From assembly GCA_947498455.1 (NCBI GenBank), contig CANMKK010000001.1, positions 400,765 through 464,764 on the forward strand: a stretch of 64,000 nt of DNA. The letters are read 5' to 3'. This document shows, piece by piece, positions 45,777 through 54,553 of this stretch. The stretch comes from an uncultured Aquimarina sp. (GTDB taxonomy: Bacteria > Bacteroidota > Bacteroidia > Flavobacteriales > Flavobacteriaceae). The notes beneath the pieces are model-generated. The model saw only the letters and a list, made by a program, of their open reading frames with translations, was not told the DNA's origin and searched no databases. The position numbers were made by a program, and so were the translations under genes. Each line of letters starts with the position of its first letter. Position 1 is the first letter of the stretch.

Positions 45777-46304
45777 ATGAAAGAACTAACGAAACAAATC
45801 AGGATTATACTTATATTATCACTGATAGCTACAAATATTAGCTGCGATCAGATTTCTAAAACTATTGTTAGGCAAACAATTGATACAGATCAAAAAATTG
45901 AAGTTTTTAAAGAAAATTTAATTCTTACCAAAGTAGAAAATCGAGGAGCTGCATATAGCCTTGGAGCCAATCTTAGTCCTGTTTTAAAAATAATACTTCT
46001 ACAAATAGGCCCAATATTGGTCCTATTGTATTTACTGAAACAAATACTAATCAAAACAGAATATTCCATAGCAACTATAATTGGTATGACATGTATAATA
46101 GGTGGAGGAATCAGTAATATACTTGATCGAATACTATATCAATCCGTAACGGATTTCCTTATTTTAGATATAGGAATTATAAAGACGGAAATATTTAATA
46201 TGGCAGATGTTTCTATAATGATGGGTTCTTTAGTTATTATAACAACCACTCTTTTAAATAGAAACGGATCATTATTTAATAAAGTAACTAAAGAAGAAAA
46301 ATGA
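45777..46304 (+). CDS. lspA: Signal peptidase II (lipoprotein signal peptidase) paralogue
   Basis: 175-residue membrane aspartyl protease with four helices. The family motifs are present: CDQISK in the first segment, ENRGAAYS, and the two catalytic Asp in ISNILDRI and FNMADVSI. It cleaves prolipoprotein signal peptides, of which this window encodes many. It is not next to ileS or traR-like genes as main lspA genes often are, so it may be a second copy. Its stop overlaps a 47-codon ORF (ATGA). Confidence 0.82.
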   Translation: MKELTKQIRIILILSLIATNISCDQISKTIVRQTIDTDQKIEVFKENLILTKVENRGAAYSLGANLSPVLKIILLQIGPILVLLYLLKQILIKTEYSIATIIGMTCIIGGGISNILDRILYQSVTDFLILDIGIIKTEIFNMADVSIMMGSLVIITTTLLNRNGSLFNKVTKEEK

Positions 46305-46444
46305 GTTGGATCAAAGAGATATCATACGAAAGTGTCGCTTGTCAAATCAACAAACTTGGATCAAGTTCACGGGGTATACTTCTGAGACCATCATTTTCTT
46401 TTCAAGGCAAGCATTGGAGGATTAAACTCTTAATGAGAGATTAA
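46301..46444 (+). CDS. Short ORF coupled to lspA, possible truncated gene
   Basis: 47 codons (MSWIKEISYESVACQ...LLMRD) starting in an ATGA overlap with the lspA stop and ending just before repeat A3. No family recognised. It may be a truncated remnant cut by the repeat insertion, or a small coupled protein. Confidence 0.3.
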   Translation: MSWIKEISYESVACQINKLGSSSRGILLRPSFSFQGKHWRIKLLMRD

Positions 46445-46464
46445 AAAAAATCTTTAATCGTGTA

Positions 46465-46627
46465 ATACCAATTAGACCATAATACTTCTGGTTAAAACTT
46501 GCTCATTTTTCGTTTTATTTTCTTAATCATATTTCCCATAGCTAAGGCTATGAAAAATAATCATAGCGGCATAATTCAAATAAGCAACTTCGTTTTACCT
46601 GAGATGTTTTTATAATCAAATTGGTAT
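46465..46627. repeat. MITE-like repeat family A, copy 3 (inverted)
   Basis: Reverse complement of 38052-38214 with few differences; begins ATACCAATTAGACCATA and ends TATAATCAAATTGGTAT. It sits directly beside repeat C2, forming a repeat cluster between lspA and glyA. Confidence 0.85.
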
Positions 46628-46638
46628 AAAAGGATCTA

Positions 46639-46721
46639 ATACGATTTACGAATAAAACTTTCGCTTATAGTGCAAAATAATTCAAACTCCTTATAGCGAA
46701 TTTCTTATCCATAAATCGTAT
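46639..46721. repeat. Inverted-repeat family C, copy 2
   Basis: ATACGATTTACGAATAAAAC through CATAAATCGTAT, 83 bp, with the same internal block (TTTCGC, ATAATTCAAACT) as copy 1. The remaining ~190 bp to glyA hold only the terminator. Confidence 0.75.
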
Positions 46722-46832
46722 AACAACACTATTGATAATACACTATCTATTCACAGTCTATAACCTCATACACTATTATCCTCTTATAATAGTAATGATG
46801 CGGAAAATTGGAGTGACTCATAAAACAAAATA

Positions 46833-46859
46833 CGTGTAACCTAATTTATAGATTACACG
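46833..46859 (-). terminator. Hairpin downstream of glyA
   Basis: CGTGTAA and TTACACG arms, extended by CTA/TAG, ~60 bp past the glyA stop, with A/T runs on both sides. Confidence 0.55.
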
Positions 46860-46917
46860 CATTTTTATACATATAAGAATTCTTCTATTATTTAAAGAAT
46901 AAACTCTCAATGAAGGA

Positions 46918-48204
46918 TTAAGCTGTTACATTCGCTACAAATAATGGTTTATCTGCCATCATAGCATTTACATCATCCGCAATAGCGTGTAATGCTTCTT
47001 CATTTTCTACATTAGTAATTACTCTGTCTATCAGTTCTACAATTTCTAACATATCATTCTCTCTTAGTCCACGAGTAGTAACTGCAGAAGTACCTATACG
47101 AATCCCAGAAGTTACAAATGGTGATTTATCATCAAATGGTACCATATTCTTATTTACTGTAATTTCTGCAACACCAAGCGCTTCTTCAGCTTGTTTTCCT
47201 GTCACCCCTTTATTACGTAAATCAATAAGCATCATATGATTATCAGTACCCTGAGAAATCACTTCATATCCTTTCTTTACAAAAGCATTCGCCATAGTAG
47301 CCGCATTTTTCTTTACCTGAACCATATAATGTAAAAATTCATCGGTCAAAGCCTCTCCGAATGCAATAGCTTTAGCAGCAATAATATGTTCTAATGGTCC
47401 TCCTTGATTTCCTGGAAATACAGCACTGTTCAGAATAGAAGACATCATACGCTTCTTACCATTCTTTAATGTAATCCCGAAAGGGTTCTCAAAATCTTTC
47501 CCCATAAGGATCAAACCACCGCGTGGTCCTCTTAGCGTTTTATGAGTAGTAGTACTTACTATATGGCAATGAGGAACAGGATCGGCAAGAAGTCCTTTAG
47601 CTATAAGTCCCGCAGGATGCGCTATATCTGCAAAAAGGATAGCACCTACACTATCTGCAATCTCTCTAAATCTTTTATAATCGATTTCTCTAGAATATGA
47701 AGAAGCACCTGCTATTATTATTTGAGGTTTTTCTACACTTGCAATTTCTTGAATCTTATCATAGTTTAATCTACCTGTTTCCTTTTCTACTCCGTAAAAA
47801 ACAGGGTTATATAATTGACCTGAAAAATTAACAGGTGATCCGTGTGTCAAATGTCCACCGTGAGAAAGGTCGAAACCTAAAATCTTATCTCCAGGTTTCA
47901 AACAAGCTGCAAATACTGCTGTATTAGCCTGAGATCCAGAATGAGGCTGTACATTAGCGTACTCTGCTCCAAATAACTCTTTAGCACGATCAATAGCAAT
48001 TTGCTCCACAACATCCACTACAGAACATCCTCCGTAATATCGTTTTCCAGGATACCCCTCTGCATATTTATTTGTTAGTACAGAACCAGCGGCTTCCATT
48101 ACTTGTTCACTCACAAAATTTTCTGAAGCAATAAGTTCTAATCCGTTTATCTGACGCTCTTTTTCGTCCTGAATTAAATCAAAAATCTGTTCGTCGCGTT
48201 GCAT
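46918..48204 (-). CDS. glyA: Serine hydroxymethyltransferase
   Basis: The start at 48204 ([11 protein letters not shown]) is the normal SHMT start; the longer frame to 48246 adds a leader-like stretch. The 428-residue PLP enzyme interconverts serine and glycine while charging tetrahydrofolate. Conserved [18 protein letters not shown], the PLP-Lys motif [11 protein letters not shown], and [11 protein letters not shown] are all present. Divergently transcribed from fahA. Confidence 0.96.
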   Translation of the reverse strand: MQRDEQIFDLIQDEKERQINGLELIASENFVSEQVMEAAGSVLTNKYAEGYPGKRYYGGCSVVDVVEQIAIDRAKELFGAEYANVQPHSGSQANTAVFAACLKPGDKILGFDLSHGGHLTHGSPVNFSGQLYNPVFYGVEKETGRLNYDKIQEIASVEKPQIIIAGASSYSREIDYKRFREIADSVGAILFADIAHPAGLIAKGLLADPVPHCHIVSTTTHKTLRGPRGGLILMGKDFENPFGITLKNGKKRMMSSILNSAVFPGNQGGPLEHIIAAKAIAFGEALTDEFLHYMVQVKKNAATMANAFVKKGYEVISQGTDNHMMLIDLRNKGVTGKQAEEALGVAEITVNKNMVPFDDKSPFVTSGIRIGTSAVTTRGLRENDMLEIVELIDRVITNVENEEALHAIADDVNAMMADKPLFVANVTA

Positions 48205-48365
48205 GTTATATTGTTTATTAAAATAGATGCCCAAAAATAGAAACATTCCTTCAAATAAGCCGATGGAATATTAATAAATTTGAACATTTTCTTCACATTT
48301 AAAAATATCCCGTTTTTTCTAAGTAATTTTCTTGCAAATAAAATATCTTAGAGGTTCTAATATTT

Positions 48366-48373
48366 TATATTTG
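48366..48373 (+). promoter_or_regulatory. -7 element before fahA
   Basis: TATATTTG (TAnnTTTG) 38 bp upstream of the fahA ATG. No well-placed -33 TTG was found. Confidence 0.45.
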
Positions 48374-48411
48374 ACAATACGATTTTCCAACAACGAATTA
48401 AAAGAATAACA

Positions 48412-49692
48412 ATGCCAATAACAGCAAATAATCCCAATAGAAAAACTTGGCTTAAAACTTCTCCTAAGACGGATTTTCCCATTCAGAATATACCTTTTGG
48501 AGTTTTTTTAACAAGAGACGATATTATTACCATTGGAACACGAATAGGAGATACCGCAATAGATCTTGGAGCACTTCACCAATTAGGTTACTTTGATGGT
48601 ATTCCGCTAACCGATGACATATTCTTACAAGACTCTTTAAATGACTTTATTTCCGATGGAAAAAAAACATGGAGACTGGTACGAAATAGAATTGCAGACA
48701 TTTTTGATGAAAAAAATAATACACTAAAAAAGAATATAGAACATAAAAAAATTGTCTTATTCAGATTAGATGAAATCGAAATGCAACTGCCTGTAAACGT
48801 TGGCGACTACACAGATTTCTATAGTAGTATGGAGCACGCCACCAATGTGGGTAAAATGTTTAGAGATCCGGAAAATGCTCTATTACCTAATTGGTTGCAT
48901 ATACCAGTAGGATACCACGGACGTAGTAGTTCTATCATTCCTTCCGGAATACCTGTGCATCGTCCGCAAGGACAAAAACTAATTAATGGAACAGATAAAC
49001 CTATTTTTGGACCTTCCAGATTAGTAGATTTTGAACTAGAAATGGCTTTTATCACCACGGATGCGAATCAACTAGGAGAACCCATACCTATTAAAGAGGC
49101 AGAAGATTATATTTTTGGTCTGGTATTATTTAATGATTGGAGTGCACGAGATATTCAGAAATGGGAGTATGTTCCTTTAGGCCCTTTCCTTGCCAAAAAC
49201 TTTGCTTCCTCTATTTCACCATGGATAGTAACCTTAGACGCACTAGAACCCTACCGTACTGCGGGTCCAAAACCCGTAAAAGAACAATTACCATATCTCC
49301 AGTACGAAGGCAATAAAAGTTTTGATATTAACCTAGAGGTTGCCATAAAACCAGAAAAAGCAGCAGAAACTATAGTTTCTAAAAGCAATTTTAAGCACCT
49401 ATATTGGAATATGGCCCAGCAATTAACACATCATACGGTAAATGGTTGCCCCGTTAATTCTGGTGATATGATGGGCAGCGGAACAATCTCTGGTCCTACT
49501 CCTGATTCTTATGGTTCTATGTTAGAATTAAGTTGGAGAGGAGAAAAACCAGTGCAGCTTAAAGAAGGTGGTAGTCGTAAATTTATAGAAGATAACGATA
49601 CCGTGATTATAAGAGGTCATTGCGAAAAAAGCGGAATAAGAATTGGATTTGGAGAAGTTTCAACTAAATTGCTGCCTGTTTTTAAAAAATAA
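48412..49692 (+). CDS. fahA: Fumarylacetoacetase
   Basis: 426-residue last enzyme of tyrosine/phenylalanine breakdown, splitting fumarylacetoacetate into fumarate and acetoacetate. SH3-like N-domain (PFGVF), catalytic region DYTDFYSSMEHATNVGKMFR with Ca/Mg-binding Asp and catalytic His, WLHIPVGYHGRSSS, FELEMAF (metal Glu residues), LFNDWSARDIQKWEY and the GSGTISGPTPDS loop. Complete. Followed by its own terminator. Confidence 0.96.
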   Translation: MPITANNPNRKTWLKTSPKTDFPIQNIPFGVFLTRDDIITIGTRIGDTAIDLGALHQLGYFDGIPLTDDIFLQDSLNDFISDGKKTWRLVRNRIADIFDEKNNTLKKNIEHKKIVLFRLDEIEMQLPVNVGDYTDFYSSMEHATNVGKMFRDPENALLPNWLHIPVGYHGRSSSIIPSGIPVHRPQGQKLINGTDKPIFGPSRLVDFELEMAFITTDANQLGEPIPIKEAEDYIFGLVLFNDWSARDIQKWEYVPLGPFLAKNFASSISPWIVTLDALEPYRTAGPKPVKEQLPYLQYEGNKSFDINLEVAIKPEKAAETIVSKSNFKHLYWNMAQQLTHHTVNGCPVNSGDMMGSGTISGPTPDSYGSMLELSWRGEKPVQLKEGGSRKFIEDNDTVIIRGHCEKSGIRIGFGEVSTKLLPVFKK

Positions 49693-49714
49693 ATAGTTTA
49701 ATTTTTAGCTATTC

Positions 49715-49748
49715 AAAACCTCAAAAAAATACTTTTGAGGTTTTTTTT
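49715..49748 (+). terminator. Rho-independent terminator of fahA
   Basis: AAAACCTCAAAA and TTTTGAGGTTTT pair over 12 bp with an AAATAC-containing loop, followed by a T8 run. Confidence 0.88.
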
Positions 49749-49802
49749 ATTACCTTTTGGCATCAAAGTTGAATTAACACCCCAAAACATACACCCTTTA
49801 TT

Positions 49803-50990
49803 ATGAAAAAATATCTACTATTATTTTTTACTACTATCCTAATACTCTCTTGTAGTAGTGTAAAAAAAACAGAGAAAGCACTCAATACAGGAAACTATGA
49901 TGAAGCAATCAATATCGCATTAAGCAAACTAAGAACCAATAAGGATAAAAAAGGTAAGCAACCCTATATACTAATGCTAGAACGAGCTTTTGCTAAAGCC
50001 GTTACGAGAGATGTAGATGCTATTAGCTTTTTAGAAAAAGAAGGAAATCCTGCTAATTTAGAGAGAATATACAACTCATATAATACCCTTAAAAAACGGC
50101 AACAGCGAATCAAACCTTTACTACCATTATATCACGCGGAACAAGGACGAAACGCTAATTTTACAATCGTTAATTATGATCAAAAAATTCTGGATACTAA
50201 AGAAAAACTCTCCAGATATTTATTTGATAACGCAAAGTCATTGCTTACTAATGCACAAAGAAAAACAGATTATCGCAACGTATATGACGATCTTATATAT
50301 CTTAATAAGATTAGTCCTGGCTATAAAAACACTAAAGAACTTATAGAAGAAGCGCATTACAAGGGAACTGATTTCGTAAAAGTACTTATGAAAAATAAAA
50401 CTAATGTAATCATCCCCAAACGTCTGGAAGCAGATCTTTTGAACTTTAGCACCTATGGATTAAATGATTTATGGACAGTTTATCATAGCCAACCTCAGCG
50501 ATCTATAAAGTATGATTATTTAATGGAAGTTGCTTTTAGGGAAATTAACATATCTCCAGAGCAAATTAAAGAACGACAATTAGAGAAAGAAAAACTAATC
50601 AAAGACGGATGGGAATATTTATTAGATGAAAATGATGAATTCGTACTTGATGAAGAAGGAAAAAAAATCAAAGTGGATAAAATGGCAAAAGTTAGATGTG
50701 AGTATTATGAATTTACTCAATTTAAAGCTACCAATATTGTAGGGAATTTAGAATATAGGGATTTAAACAGTAATCAATTACTAGATGCTTTTCCATTGTC
50801 TAGTGAATATGTCTTTGAACATATATATGCTAATTATAGTGGAGACAAAAGAGCACTAGATAATGACTTAGTTCGTTTTTTAGGATTACAGGCAGTTCAA
50901 TTCCCTACAAATGAACAAATGGTATATGATTCTGGAGAAGATTTAAAAAACAAATTAAAAGAAATTATAAGAAGATATCAATTTAAATAA
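49803..50990 (+). CDS. Helical-repeat lipoprotein of unknown function
   Basis: 395-residue lipoprotein (lipobox LSCSS at ~17). The first ~120 residues look like TPR-type helices (KALNTGNYDEAINIALSKL). The middle is Lys/Leu-rich helical, and residues ~255-340 contain a EKEKLIKDGWEYLLDENDEF... stretch followed by a beta-rich end. I recognise the general type from Flavobacteriia but not a named family. Monocistronic; 41 bp before the Crp/Fnr gene. Confidence 0.7.
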   Translation: MKKYLLLFFTTILILSCSSVKKTEKALNTGNYDEAINIALSKLRTNKDKKGKQPYILMLERAFAKAVTRDVDAISFLEKEGNPANLERIYNSYNTLKKRQQRIKPLLPLYHAEQGRNANFTIVNYDQKILDTKEKLSRYLFDNAKSLLTNAQRKTDYRNVYDDLIYLNKISPGYKNTKELIEEAHYKGTDFVKVLMKNKTNVIIPKRLEADLLNFSTYGLNDLWTVYHSQPQRSIKYDYLMEVAFREINISPEQIKERQLEKEKLIKDGWEYLLDENDEFVLDEEGKKIKVDKMAKVRCEYYEFTQFKATNIVGNLEYRDLNSNQLLDAFPLSSEYVFEHIYANYSGDKRALDNDLVRFLGLQAVQFPTNEQMVYDSGEDLKNKLKEIIRRYQFK

Positions 50991-51031
50991 CAGTTTTGAT
51001 GTTTATTATTTAATCTATTAAGTAGTGCTAA

Positions 51032-51634
51032 ATGATCGATCAGAATATTTTAACCGAAGTAGGTGCTGTCTTAAAAAAGTATGCAAAAAACGAGCTACTT
51101 TTCCAAGAAGGAGAAATCGCTCGTTATTATTATCAAGTTCATATCGGTGAGGTGAAAATGAATAATTATAATGACGAAGGTAAAGAGTATATACAAGGGA
51201 TATTTGGTAGCGGTAAAAGTTTTGGTGAACCTCCTCTTTTTGCGAATTTTAAATATCCTGCTAATGCCGAAGCCATCACCGACACTAAAGTATGGCAATT
51301 ACCAAAAGATCAGTTCTTAAAACTTTTGGAACAACACCCTTCGATACATTCTAAATTTACAAGTACACTGGCATTACGACTATATTATAAAGCTATGATG
51401 GTTTCAGAAATATCAACTCAGGAACCAGAACACAGGATTCTACGCATTTTGGATTATTTTAAGAACAATGATCAAAAAGCTATTACAAATACTTCCTCCC
51501 TATATAAAATTAAACTTACCAGACAACAACTTGCTGATCTAACGGGTTTACGGGTAGAAACCGTGATTAGAACCATCAAAAAGCTAGAGCAAAAAGGCGA
51601 ATTAACTATAAAAAATCGAAAAGTATACCGCTGA
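51032..51634 (+). CDS. Crp/Fnr-family transcriptional regulator
   Basis: 200 residues: cNMP-binding-like beta roll (~12-115, with FGEPPLF), dimerisation helix (~115-135) and winged HTH with TRQQLADLTGLRVETVIRTI. The recognition helix has Glu176 and Arg180 spaced as in Crp/Fnr proteins that read TGA half-sites. The sequence contains no Cys, so it cannot carry an FNR 4Fe-4S cluster; sensing must be by another ligand. An FNR-type box TGAT-N4-ATCA stands 18 bp after its stop, in front of a membrane protein and a truncated haemoglobin. Confidence 0.9.
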   Translation: MIDQNILTEVGAVLKKYAKNELLFQEGEIARYYYQVHIGEVKMNNYNDEGKEYIQGIFGSGKSFGEPPLFANFKYPANAEAITDTKVWQLPKDQFLKLLEQHPSIHSKFTSTLALRLYYKAMMVSEISTQEPEHRILRILDYFKNNDQKAITNTSSLYKIKLTRQQLADLTGLRVETVIRTIKKLEQKGELTIKNRKVYR

Positions 51635-51651
51635 TTATACATTTATGACGC

Positions 51652-51698
51652 TTTATGATTTAGATCATAAACTAAAAGCCTATTCTCGAATATCTTTG
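51652..51698 (+). promoter_or_regulatory. FNR-type box and -7 element
   Basis: TTTATGAT-TTAG-ATCATAAA (51652-51671) is a perfect 8+8 dyad with the FNR core TGAT-N4-ATCA. TATCTTTG (51691-51698) fits TAnnTTTG. If transcription starts ~5 bp after it, the dyad is centred near -41.5, the class II activator position. Confidence 0.62.
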
Positions 51699-51720
51699 AA
51701 TAACATTAATAACAACAGTT

Positions 51721-52008
51721 ATGTATTCAAGATTATTAAGAGATTTTAAAGAAATGTATATGGCCTACATACCATTAATGATCATTCTTTCTAGTTGTTT
51801 GGGATCCGTTGCAGCGATGTTCATCCTAATGCAAGAAAGATCTTCTATACAAGTAATAGAACTTACATTATGTGTAATTGTTTGTATGTCATTTAATGCT
51901 TCGATCCTTGCGCAAATGAAACCAAAATTTGTTTTCAATTTACTAATCGCTAGTTTAGTATTAAATACATTCTTAGTAGTATTTAATTTTGGATATTATT
52001 ATGCTTAA
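51721..52008 (+). CDS. Small membrane protein, haemoglobin-linked
   Basis: 95 residues with three membrane helices (about 17-37, 43-62, 69-90); short basic loops. No family name known to me, though small membrane proteins of this kind often sit between Crp/Fnr and truncated-haemoglobin genes in flavobacteria. Starts 23 bp after the -7 element described above and is probably cotranscribed with the next gene (28-bp gap). Confidence 0.7.
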   Translation: MYSRLLRDFKEMYMAYIPLMIILSSCLGSVAAMFILMQERSSIQVIELTLCVIVCMSFNASILAQMKPKFVFNLLIASLVLNTFLVVFNFGYYYA

Positions 52009-52036
52009 GTAAAATTTGTTTAACACCAATAACCCT

Positions 52037-52465
52037 ATGAATAAAAAGGATATACAAAATAGAGAAGATATTTATAGATTGGTTTCTTTATTTTATTCCA
52101 AAATTCGAAAAGAAAAAATACTAGGTCCAATATTTAACCATATAATACAGGATTGGGAAGAGCATATAGAACGATTAACGGATTTCTGGGAAACAAATTT
52201 GCTATTTGTTGCTAAGTTCAAAGGAAATCCTATAAAAGCGCATCAAGAAGTTGATAACATATGTGGTGGAACTATTACTGAAAAACATTTTGGTATTTGG
52301 TTGAATCTCTGGTTTCAAACAATCAACGACTTATATATAGGAGAAAATGCAGACACGGCTAAGAGAAGAGCCCGAAAAATGTCTACCCATTTATTTATAA
52401 AAATGTTCGAATCGAGAACTTCTAACAAAACGAAATGCCCTTTTTACAACTCTAATAATAATTAA
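52037..52465 (+). CDS. Group III truncated haemoglobin
   Basis: The ATG at 52037 (MNKKDIQNRED) is preferred; the longer frame would begin at a TTG. The 142-residue globin has the group III pattern: FYSKIRKEKILGPIFN at helix B/E, HIERLTDFWETNL with the distal region, AHQEV (proximal His region) and FGIWLNLWFQTI. It is probably an O2/NO-binding or NO-detoxifying protein, controlled through the FNR-type box upstream. Confidence 0.85.
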   Translation: MNKKDIQNREDIYRLVSLFYSKIRKEKILGPIFNHIIQDWEEHIERLTDFWETNLLFVAKFKGNPIKAHQEVDNICGGTITEKHFGIWLNLWFQTINDLYIGENADTAKRRARKMSTHLFIKMFESRTSNKTKCPFYNSNNN

Positions 52466-52959
52466 ATATTCCATACAAAGGTGCTTTCCTTGCTCTAAAA
52501 ATGAAAAATAATAGCATCATTTATTCAGTAATTTTTGATAATTCATAAAACTTATTGAATCATCATTGATGATAGTTTTTAGTTACACACAAACAAATAT
52601 TGTTTACTTTTTTTAAAAATAATTCCAAAAAAAAAGATTTTTCACTCAAAGCCTTTTGACATCTAATATAAAATACACCTCCTTTCTTTTTCAGCCTAAA
52701 GTCTACTAATCAAACACTTTCTAATTCTTCAATATCTTTTGGCAATTTATTAGTAGGATTATACTGAAAAATATTTTACGGCTTTATCGTACAATAACTA
52801 TTCTTTTAACCCGTTCTAAGGAAATAATAACAATAAAATAATTTCAAAACATTTCGCATTCAAATTTTTATAATTAACAAATTCAATCCACTTTTAAATT
52901 CACTTTTGTAAATACAAAACCTTTTAACGAAAGGTGATGTAATACATTGACGCATACAA
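52466..52959. other. 494-bp intergenic region
   Basis: AT-rich, without ORF. It contains a short dyad ATCATCATTGATGAT (~52560) and presumably the promoter of the DUF5777-YceI unit. No repeat-family copy seen. Confidence 0.35.
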
Positions 52960-53865
52960 ATGAAATCATTACAAAACTTTAATACACTAGTACTTCTACT
53001 TTCTTTTTTATTCTTTTTTAATACATCATTTTCTCAAGACGATGATTTATTTAACGAATTGGATAATATCACAATAAACAAAAAAACTAATAATGAAGTC
53101 ATCGCTACTTTTAAATCTACACGTTTATTATTAGGTCAATCTATAGAGCGCGTTAGAAAAGGTCAATTGCATTTCAGGGTATCTCATGTATTTAGTAAGA
53201 TTAAGGGTATTGACAATTTTTTTGGGCTTGATAACCTCAATAATATGCATTTGAGTTTTGAATATGGTTTGACAAACTATATTCAATTCGGCCTTGCCAG
53301 ATCTAACAAACCGGATAAAACTTATTCTGGGAATCTTAAACTAAGTCTTTTAAGACAGAAATCAGGAAAACGAAAAACTCCTCTTTCTATTTCTTATTAT
53401 GGAAATGTCGATTATAAGTCCAGAAACTATGCGCCTGAGGAAAGGGATAAAAACTTTGAAGGAAGAATTGATTATATCAATCAAATCCTATTTAGTAGGA
53501 AAATGGGAGATCATTTATCCTTACAACTTTCTCCTACATGGGTTCATAGAAATTTAACCGAAGAAATTGACGATCCTAATGAAATATATTCAATAGGTGT
53601 TGGAGGACGATACTTGCTTTCTGGATCTATTTCCGTCAATATGGAATACTTTTACACTTTACCAACTTTTGATAGTTATGATATCAAAAAAGATACATTC
53701 TCTATAGGTTTAGATATAGAAACAGGAGGACATGTATTTCAGTTATTCTTTACCAATGCTTTTGCTCTGCATCCTGGTAAGTTTGCCATCAATCAGAGTG
53801 GTGATTTTTTCACTAATCGAGATATCAATTTTGGCTTTAGCCTTTTACGAACTTTTAAAATATAA
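52960..53865 (+). CDS. DUF5777-like outer-membrane beta-barrel protein
   Basis: 301 residues with a signal peptide (cut near NTSFSQ, residue 25). The remainder is made of alternating amphipathic strands with aromatic ends (LHFRVSHVF, MHLSFEYGLTNYIQFGLA, ISVNMEYFYTLP, INFGFSLLRTF), i.e. a beta-barrel of the DUF5777 family. These genes are commonly next to YceI and cytochrome c-like lipoproteins, as here, in flavobacteria; function is unknown. Confidence 0.75.
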   Translation: MKSLQNFNTLVLLLSFLFFFNTSFSQDDDLFNELDNITINKKTNNEVIATFKSTRLLLGQSIERVRKGQLHFRVSHVFSKIKGIDNFFGLDNLNNMHLSFEYGLTNYIQFGLARSNKPDKTYSGNLKLSLLRQKSGKRKTPLSISYYGNVDYKSRNYAPEERDKNFEGRIDYINQILFSRKMGDHLSLQLSPTWVHRNLTEEIDDPNEIYSIGVGGRYLLSGSISVNMEYFYTLPTFDSYDIKKDTFSIGLDIETGGHVFQLFFTNAFALHPGKFAINQSGDFFTNRDINFGFSLLRTFKI

Positions 53866-54001
53866 AACTCATATGAATTTTAAATATGCATAAACTCAAA
53901 AAATAAACAATCAGAAACGTATCTACTCCCTTAGAGATGGATACAGATTAAAGACAAAATTCAATAAATAATAACATAAACTCAAAACACAACAAATTAT
54001 C

Positions 54002-54553
54002 ATGAAACATTTAGTAACATTCGCATTTATACTATTAATATCAGTAGCTACATCTGCACAAGAAAAATTAATCACTAAAACAGGAAAAGTAACATTTTTA
54101 TCAAAAACTCCTATAGAAGATATAGAAGCAAAAAACTCACAGACTGCTAGCATATTTTTAGTAGACAAAAAAACCATTGCTTTTAATGTATTATTAAGGT
54201 CTTTCAGATTCGAAAAAGCATTAATGGAAGAACATTTTAATGAAAAATATGTTCATTCAGATAAATACCCAGCCGCCAAATTCAAAGGAGTAATACAAGA
54301 TGATATTGACCTAAAGAAGCCCAACACATATAATGATGTAACCATCGATGGTGAGATGGAATTTCATGGAGTTGCTAAACAAATAAAAGTAAATGCTAGT
54401 ATTATCGTAAATGGAGATGGTTCTATAGAATTTGCCTCTATGTTTTCATTAAATCTAGAAGAGTATGAAATAGAAGTGCCTAGCCTCGTAAAAGATAAAA
54501 TATCGCCAGACATCCAAGTTAGTGTCGCAGCAAAATACGCAAGCAATAAATGA
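54002..54553 (+). CDS. YceI-family periplasmic lipid-binding protein
   Basis: 183 residues with a signal peptide ending ATSAQ (20). Lipocalin-like YceI fold: GKVTFLSKTPIEDIEAKN, FRFEKALMEEHFNEKYVHSDKYPAAKFKG and MEFHGVAKQIKVNA are family motifs. YceI proteins bind polyprenoids such as ubiquinone-like lipids. Stop overlaps the next start (ATGA), indicating coupling with a cytochrome c-like protein. Confidence 0.88.
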   Translation: MKHLVTFAFILLISVATSAQEKLITKTGKVTFLSKTPIEDIEAKNSQTASIFLVDKKTIAFNVLLRSFRFEKALMEEHFNEKYVHSDKYPAAKFKGVIQDDIDLKKPNTYNDVTIDGEMEFHGVAKQIKVNASIIVNGDGSIEFASMFSLNLEEYEIEVPSLVKDKISPDIQVSVAAKYASNK

